DNA from: Hygrophila difformis
Taxonomy: Eukaryota > Streptophyta > Magnoliopsida > Lamiales > Acanthaceae
Direction of reading: 5' to 3'
Assembly: GCA_030278955.1 (NCBI GenBank)
Contig: JAOANR010000006.1
Location: 12,671,915 to 12,735,914 of the forward strand
Length of the DNA stretch: 64,000 nucleotides
In this document: positions 58,997 through 64,000 of the stretch, in pieces
Layout: the number at the start of each line of letters is the position of its first letter
How positions within the stretch are numbered: position 1 is the first letter of the stretch
Position numbers and translations under genes: made by a program
The notes under the pieces: model-generated
Seen by the model: only the letters and a program-made list of their open reading frames with translations
Told to the model about the DNA's origin: nothing
Databases searched by the model: none

Positions 58997-60726
58997 CATC
59001 TAAAACATAACTCTGGAACAAGTCTGAACTAGGTATGATACTATTACTAAGTCATGGTTGAGCTTGAATGTTAAGGTGTTTGAGCTTGATTGGAATGAAA
59101 AACTTAAAATATGTCTTTTCCTTACAATCAGCAAGAGACTATCTTGTTTGATTCTTAATTGATCTGAGCTTCCTATTATTGACATGTTCTCCTTGATGCT
59201 CTTAGAATTTTTGAATTGCCAAAGGAATTCAATATTGTTGTTTACTCCCTCGTGCAACATCTTCAAACCCCCAGATCATTGCTGTATTGCTTTGCTCAAG
59301 TGTTTGCTGCTGCATGAAATCTCACTCAAAGTTGTTATATCCAGCATTTAACTTTCTTCGTCCTTGGTTGGGAACTTCTGCTTTTCTTGCTGCAGCAAGA
59401 ACACCTTATCATTCTCTGCTTCATGTAGTTTCATTTAGTCCATTCTTCCAATACTAATTATGTAAACGCAGAAGAACGCTTTTATCTTTAAATTAGGTAA
59501 CAGCATGTTAAGTGCATCATAACCATTAACAAAATGATAAACCTCAATGGCATTGCTCTTAAATTGGGTTTTTGGTATGTCTCGACAATATATCTCATTT
59601 TTGTAAACTAGTCAAATAGTAATTATCTTTGTGCCCTATTCAGCCTCAATTGAGTGTTCTACCTGGGATTACTTGGCACTATATTGCATTTTAATAGACT
59701 ATATTTCTTAAACTTTTATTTGCATGTTTACGCATAAAATCCTATACTATTACATTAAATAGTGTTGTTGCAAATTTGCAACATAGTGAGAACTACCTTC
59801 ATGTGAAATGCAATTTTGCAGTGTGGGGAGTCTATTTACTGTAAAATGCGCTGTTATGTTTTATTCTTTTGGCTTGTAGTTTGACTGTGTAACATTTCTA
59901 ATTGCAATTTTTAATAAGTTCAAGACTATGATTGATTTTGCATCATTTAAGTATATTTTGGAGGTGATGACTTAAAGGTATTGAATTAACATGACATTGA
60001 CATTAGTAGTTCTGTATTCTGTTTTGTAATTATGCGTCTATCAGCTTATTATCAAAATAGTGACCTTTATCTTCTATAGCAACTTGATTTTTGTACTACA
60101 CTATGGATTTATTTCAAGTATAAGAATTTTGTATGACTAATGGTTGGTAATTTTTGTAATTTCAAACAAATTACTTAAATTTACTTTTAAGTGATCAATT
60201 TGAAAAACAATGATATATGGATTTCGTGGCAGCATTGTTCGGTCAGTTATAGTGGTATTTTAAACTTTTTAGATGAGATGGTTTTGATTTCTCAACACCC
60301 TTCAGGTGCTGCAACAGTATTTCCCACAAAGCCATGAGCATAAAAAACCCTTGAATGGGTGATGGTGGGGGTGCAAATAAGATTTCAATTAATTTCACCA
60401 TTCAACTGAGGGCTTTGACAATTATGTACAAATAAAGCCCAGAGTGATAACTCAGTGACTCTTTATTTTGCTACTTGGTTACTGTCTACATTTTGTCTTT
60501 GTGTTTGATGCAGTGATTTATATTTTGATTGTCATAATCAGACTTTGTATAAGAAACATATTAAGCATAAAAGTAGAGATTGTTGTGCTGATTATATCCC
60601 ATGAAATTCTGAAGTCAGGTTTAACTGCGATAATAGCAGAGACTTTGAATTGTGGTATCATCAGTTATTGATATGCTAGTAACTCTTAATTCCCCTGCAG
60701 GGCTATTGATTTTGCGTGTGATCTGA
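57515..60726 (+). CDS. Syntaxin-6 N-domain tail-anchored membrane protein, 5 exons
   Basis: Proposed exons are 57515-57591, 57785-57899, 58015-58668, 58762-58942 and 60701-60726, all with GT-AG junctions, giving 350 residues. The N-terminus (MASSFEKWEKDPYFPAAEEV, then TYRTWIHAMKDTSGRWKLDE, LEEFGQAVKSSY) is a Syntaxin-6 N-terminal three-helix domain of about 110 residues. A Ser/Lys-rich middle (~115-282) is probably disordered. The C-terminal part (SCLDGYDEYYDKQLYGWHG, QRQLQRSQYHMQY) leads to a hydrophobic tail anchor (VFCSIFLMICLLGLLILRVI, the last ~20 residues). I see no typical Q-SNARE heptad region, which agrees with a plant-specific syntaxin-like family. It is probably in Golgi/endosomal membranes. 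The small fourth junction and the 26-bp last exon are the least certain parts. Confidence 0.82.
58669..58761 (+). other. Proposed 93-bp intron with in-frame stop
   Basis: GTCAGTAACA...GTTGAAG lies between two phase-0 codons. It is a multiple of three long. If retained, translation ends at TGA 58735-58737 and loses the membrane anchor. This intron is inferred from frame continuity of the conserved C-terminal block. Confidence 0.65.
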
Positions 60727-61113
60727 GGACAAGGAGCACATTATTGTCAGCAATTCACCAGTGTCAGCAGTTGCTGATTTATTCTTTTTAAGGTGTAACT
60801 GCCTGGCTTAGGTTGATGCTATATTGTTTATATATATTGGTAGCATCGCAAGCTATGCCAACAACTGGAATTTTTAATCTTTTTGTTTCCAGTTGTAGCC
60901 TAGGTAGTAGGAATTGTATTGCTATGTGGGTATATATACTTGGAGCCTCCGTTGTATCGATGTTGTTGTAATGGTTTTGTTGAGTTCTCTATAGAGTTAT
61001 GCTTGTCACTGTTCTGAAAATTAACATACTTTTATTTTGTCTAGTTTCTTTGTGCACGGAGTTCAATATACTTATTTAATGTTATTCTCAAAATGTATAC
61101 AAGTCTAATATAA
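60727..61113 (+). other. 3' untranslated/downstream region of the syntaxin-like gene
   Basis: Follows the TGA at 60724-60726 and contains no other feature. Confidence 0.5.
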
Positions 61114-61295
61114 TACTCCCTCCGTTTCTAAATAAGTGTAACATAAGGAAATGGTACGTGATTTAATGCAAGGAACAAAAATACTTTAGTGGAAGCTTTT
61201 TACCTTTAAAAGCATCTCATATATGGTAATGTAACATTTATTATGAAACACCCAAAAAAGGAAAGTATTACACTTAAAAAGAAACGGAGGTAGTA
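61114..61295. mobile_element. Stowaway MITE
   Basis: TACTCCCTCCGTTTCTAAAT and the inverse end AAGAAACGGAGGTAGTA form terminal inverted repeats with TA flanks; the inner TAAGTGTAAC and TATTACACTT also pair. A further end-like GTGAATGGAGTA near 61417 suggests an older remnant next to it. Confidence 0.8.
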
Positions 61296-61436
61296 TATAT
61301 TCTAACACTATGAGATTAGACAAATTTAATAAAGTCTAATTTGATTATATTTTTATTATATAATTGTAATAAATTTAAATCAGTATAGTGTCAAAAATCG
61401 AATAAAACATACTAAAGTGAATGGAGTATGTCTATT

Positions 61437-62386
61437 TAGGGGTGGGCGTCGGGTCGGGTTGTCGGGTTCGGGTACCCGACACTATCGGGTTTTTTAAATT
61501 GATACCCGAACCCGATCCGCACAAAAGCGGGTACCCGATATTCGGATACCCGACTTTATCGGGTCGGATTGTCAGGTACTCGATACCCGACAAATATTCT
61601 TTTTTTTTAAAAAAAAATAATTTATTCCATATATTTGTTTGAGTAGCTTATTCCATATATATATTTAGTGTTACTCTTTAAAAAAATAATTATTAACCCA
61701 AGTTACACAATTCTTTCCAAAAAAAATTTTAATATTCAAGCAAATATGTATATTTATTTATATTGTTATTAAAAAATTAAATAATAAAATTTGTATTGTA
61801 ATTTAAAATAATAATAACTATGGTGGTGGTACTAGTAATTTTTTTAATTTAAAATAATACTAATAACTATCAATTTTTTATTTAAAAATATAAAATTATA
61901 GTCTTATTTATTATTATTTAATGTCATCTTATCTGTTAATATTATTTAATTAAATTCTAGTATTCTACGGTGGCACTATTAATTAAATAAAAATATAACT
62001 CATCATGTTATCTTCGATTCTTGAAATCCATTGTCATATTTAAGATTAATTATCCATCACTAATGCCAAAAAAAAATTCAATATATGAGACTTCATAAAT
62101 TTTTCAAGTTTATACTTGATTTTTCACCACATAGAATAAAAAATACTAATTATTAAATAAATAGGAATATTGTAAGTCAAAATAAATAAATAAATATTAG
62201 GGGAAAAAATTTAAATTTTATTTATTTATTTATTTTGTCGGGTACCCGAATATAAACCCGATGCATAACCCGATAGATGAATGTCGGGTCGGGTACCCGA
62301 AATGTCAGATTTCTAATATTAAAACCCGACGAAACCCGAACCCGAGGGTCGGGTACCCGATACCCGACAAAAAATGCCCACCCCTA
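61437..62386. mobile_element. Non-autonomous Ac-like hAT element
   Basis: TAGGGGTGGGCGTCGGG at the left and ATGCCCACCCCTA at the right are inverted ends. An exact 8-bp duplication TGTCTATT flanks it (61429-61436 and 62387-62394). Both ends carry dense GGGTACCCGA/CCCGACA motifs, like transposase-binding subterminal repeats. The 650-bp middle is AT-rich and non-coding. Confidence 0.92.
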
Positions 62387-62416
62387 TGTCTATTGGATGA
62401 TTTCGCAATAGGTGGC

Positions 62417-62518
62417 TAGGGGTGGGTGTCGGGTCGGGTTGTCGGGTTCGGGTACCCGACACTATCGGGTTTTTAAAATTGATACCCGAACCCGACCCGC
62501 ACAAAAGCGGGTACCCGA
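62417..62518 (+). mobile_element. Truncated second left end of the same hAT family
   Basis: The first 102 bp repeat 61437-61538 with only a few differences (for example GGGC/GGGT near the tip), then similarity stops abruptly. No right end follows. It lies only 30 bp from the right end of the complete element. Confidence 0.85.
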
Positions 62519-63724
62519 GAGAAACGCAAAAATTGTAAGTTGCCAGTCTGGCAGTTTCAGAGTTTTGTTTGCATATAGGAGTACTTCAGAGTTTCAATGT
62601 CACATTGAGTCCAAAACTCACAGTTTCAGAGTTTTGGTAAAGTTTGATACTTTACATATAGAATATAACTGTCAATCAATATGAGAAAAAAGTTTCCAAA
62701 GAAATGAAAAAAGAAATGCTTTTAGCGAGTTGTATCAAGCTGATTGTCATATTCTCTAATCTCTATAATTCATATGTTATCCAAACGTCAATTCAGATCA
62801 GTTTGTTAATTATTTCAATATAAATATTCAAACGGTATTGCCGCTTTGCTTACCATTTTCGTATAAATGAGCTTCAATTTTTCGCGCTGTGTATGGTTAT
62901 TTGTAAAAGATGAATGATGCTTTTGACTTTTTTTTTTTTTTTTGGTAAGAATGATGCTTTTGACTTTTGAGGCTTCAATGGGGCATTTTTTTTTTCTTCT
63001 TCTGTCAATTTATTGGACATTATTATTGTGCATTTCTGGAAAGTAAAGAAAGAAAGAAACAAGATATGAAGATCATGCCTCATTCTTCGATTGGGTCTCA
63101 CTGGGACCTCAAATGTACATGCAGACCCCGTCCTCGCTATCATCTAATTTTTGCTCACTCGCCCGCGCGCATTCTGTATTTGATTTTGTGTGCAATACTT
63201 GTGCAAACTTCTTACGCATTTCAGCTTGGGAAGCTTCTGATATCCGTCCAGGATTCCAAGCAGGACTTAAAGCAGGAAAGCTCAGTGCACTCAAAACTTT
63301 AGATAAAATAACAAACGGGGAGGAATATGGGATAAAAGTATGGTATTTATTACAAAAACAAGAAAAAAAAAAAAAAGAAAGAATATAAGAATCTCTTGAT
63401 GAGTAGGAAAGAAAAAACATGCATATATTGGGCAGCCCAGCCTAGTTGGGGAAAGTAATTACAGAACAGTTTGATTTGGTGCTGACGCTGCTTACATCCC
63501 CAGGATGATAATCCTTAGTATGTTATTACAATAAGATGTCTACAACTTATTAAGGAAATACTATGTAATTTGACAATGTTGAATTGAGTTTTAAACTACT
63601 ACTACTACTAGAGTCTAGAGTACAATATATTTATGAAATTCTTATGGTTGGATTACTTTCTATAAATGGATTGTGGAAGCCCCTACTGATTTAGTCCCAC
63701 GGCAAGATGCCTAAATTCCAAGAA
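62519..63724. other. Intergenic region before the hydrolase gene
   Basis: Mostly AT-rich. Includes a 20-bp direct repeat around a poly-T insert (62912-62968) and ATATAT runs. Open frames on both strands at 62967-63420 overlap one another and show no domain. Confidence 0.5.
62912..62968. mobile_element. Tail-only retroposition footprint
   Basis: GAATGATGCTTTTGACTTTT occurs at 62912-62931 and 62949-62968, separated only by T12 and GGTAA. This looks like a long target duplication around an extremely 5'-truncated insertion (minus-strand A-tail). Confidence 0.5.
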
Positions 63725-63735
63725 GAGTATATATA
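63725..63735 (+). promoter_or_regulatory. TATA-like box of the hydrolase gene
   Basis: GTATATATATG about 155 bp before the ATG at 63888; another ATATATATAT run lies at 63789-63801. Confidence 0.4.
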
Positions 63736-63887
63736 TGTGGGCAAAGAATCCACAAAAGAAATCTGTGTATGCGATCCCACAAACAAAATATATATATATA
63801 TTCTTTGAACAGCAGTTGGTGCACAGCTGATAGCTCCATGACTACTTTTATCATCCCACAACATATTCATCTGGAATAATCCATAGA

Positions 63888-64000
63888 ATGCAGGGGGTGT
63901 TGGATACCCACAATGTGAATGTTCTAGGCTCCGGGGGAGATCAGCAGTCCATAGTCCTATCCCATGGCTTTGGCTTGGATCAATCTGTTTGGAAGTACTT
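63888..64000 (+). CDS. KAI2/D14-family alpha/beta hydrolase, 5' part only
   Basis: An ATG at 63888 opens a frame that continues to the window end (37 complete codons). The product begins MQGVLDTHNVNVLGSGG and includes SIVLSHGFGLDQSVWKY. HNVxVxGSG followed by LxHGFGxDQSVWK is the conserved start of karrikin/strigolactone receptor-type hydrolases (KAI2, D14, DLK2); the HGFG loop forms part of the oxyanion hole. These proteins bind and hydrolyse butenolide signals and act with the F-box protein MAX2 in the nucleus and cytosol. The catalytic Ser, Asp and His lie outside the window, so the subfamily cannot be settled, though the N-terminus looks closer to KAI2 than to D14. Confidence 0.8.
   Translation, partial: MQGVLDTHNVNVLGSGGDQQSIVLSHGFGLDQSVWKY

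Noticed and set aside
62874..63420. Overlapping frames on both strands before the hydrolase gene
   Set aside because: They overlap each other, include poly-Lys/Phe from A/T runs, and show no conserved motif.

Overview
The window looks like nuclear DNA of a flowering plant, most likely a eudicot. It is AT-rich, the genes carry short GT-AG introns, the host families are plant-specific (class III peroxidases, SBT1-type subtilase, secreted glycine-rich protein, KAI2/D14-type hydrolase), and transposable elements make up roughly half of the sequence. An asterid (Lamiales-like) source is a guess only. All annotation is by eye from the sequence; no searches were run.

Layout, left to right. 1-2970: AT-rich, with degenerate ~190-bp repeats and a possible minus-strand LTR promoter. 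2971-11118: a Ty3-type retrotransposon with 2.5-kb LTRs and a decayed, essentially non-coding interior. 11119-13660: a duplicated unknown segment, a Helitron 3' end and a MITE. 14422-16311 and 31331-32643: two tandem class III peroxidase genes (minus strand). They are separated by a 13.6-kb nested retrotransposon: a Ty1-copia element (17351-30938, TSD CACAC) whose integrase region was split by a 9-kb Athila/Tat-like element (19435-28426, TSD CTTGT) that has gag and protease but no reverse transcriptase or integrase. 33877-34891: a fold-back MULE-like element. 34975-35713: a solo LTR. 36812-36960: a SINE. 37682-38533: a secreted glycine-rich protein gene. 38971-44903: small DNA transposons (two hAT elements, several MITEs) and SINEs.

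The right part is more gene-rich. It has a subtilase (46116-48413, plus), an RMT2-like ankyrin/methyltransferase gene (49159-50953, minus), a near-complete L1-type LINE (51119-57016, minus), and a Syntaxin-6 N-domain membrane protein gene (57515-60726, plus). The LINE landed between the divergent methyltransferase and syntaxin-like genes, whose starts were originally only about 0.6 kb apart. Then come a Stowaway MITE, an Ac-like hAT element with a truncated second left end, and the first 113 bp of a KAI2/D14-family alpha/beta hydrolase gene that runs off the window.

The host genes form no operon or pathway. Both peroxidases, the subtilase and the glycine-rich protein are predicted to be secreted and to act in the cell wall. 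I found no convincing new defence or metabolic system. The unusual content is in the transposable elements: precise nesting, a gag-protease-only element, hairpin-array LTRs, and a hAT element built almost wholly of a palindromic repeat.
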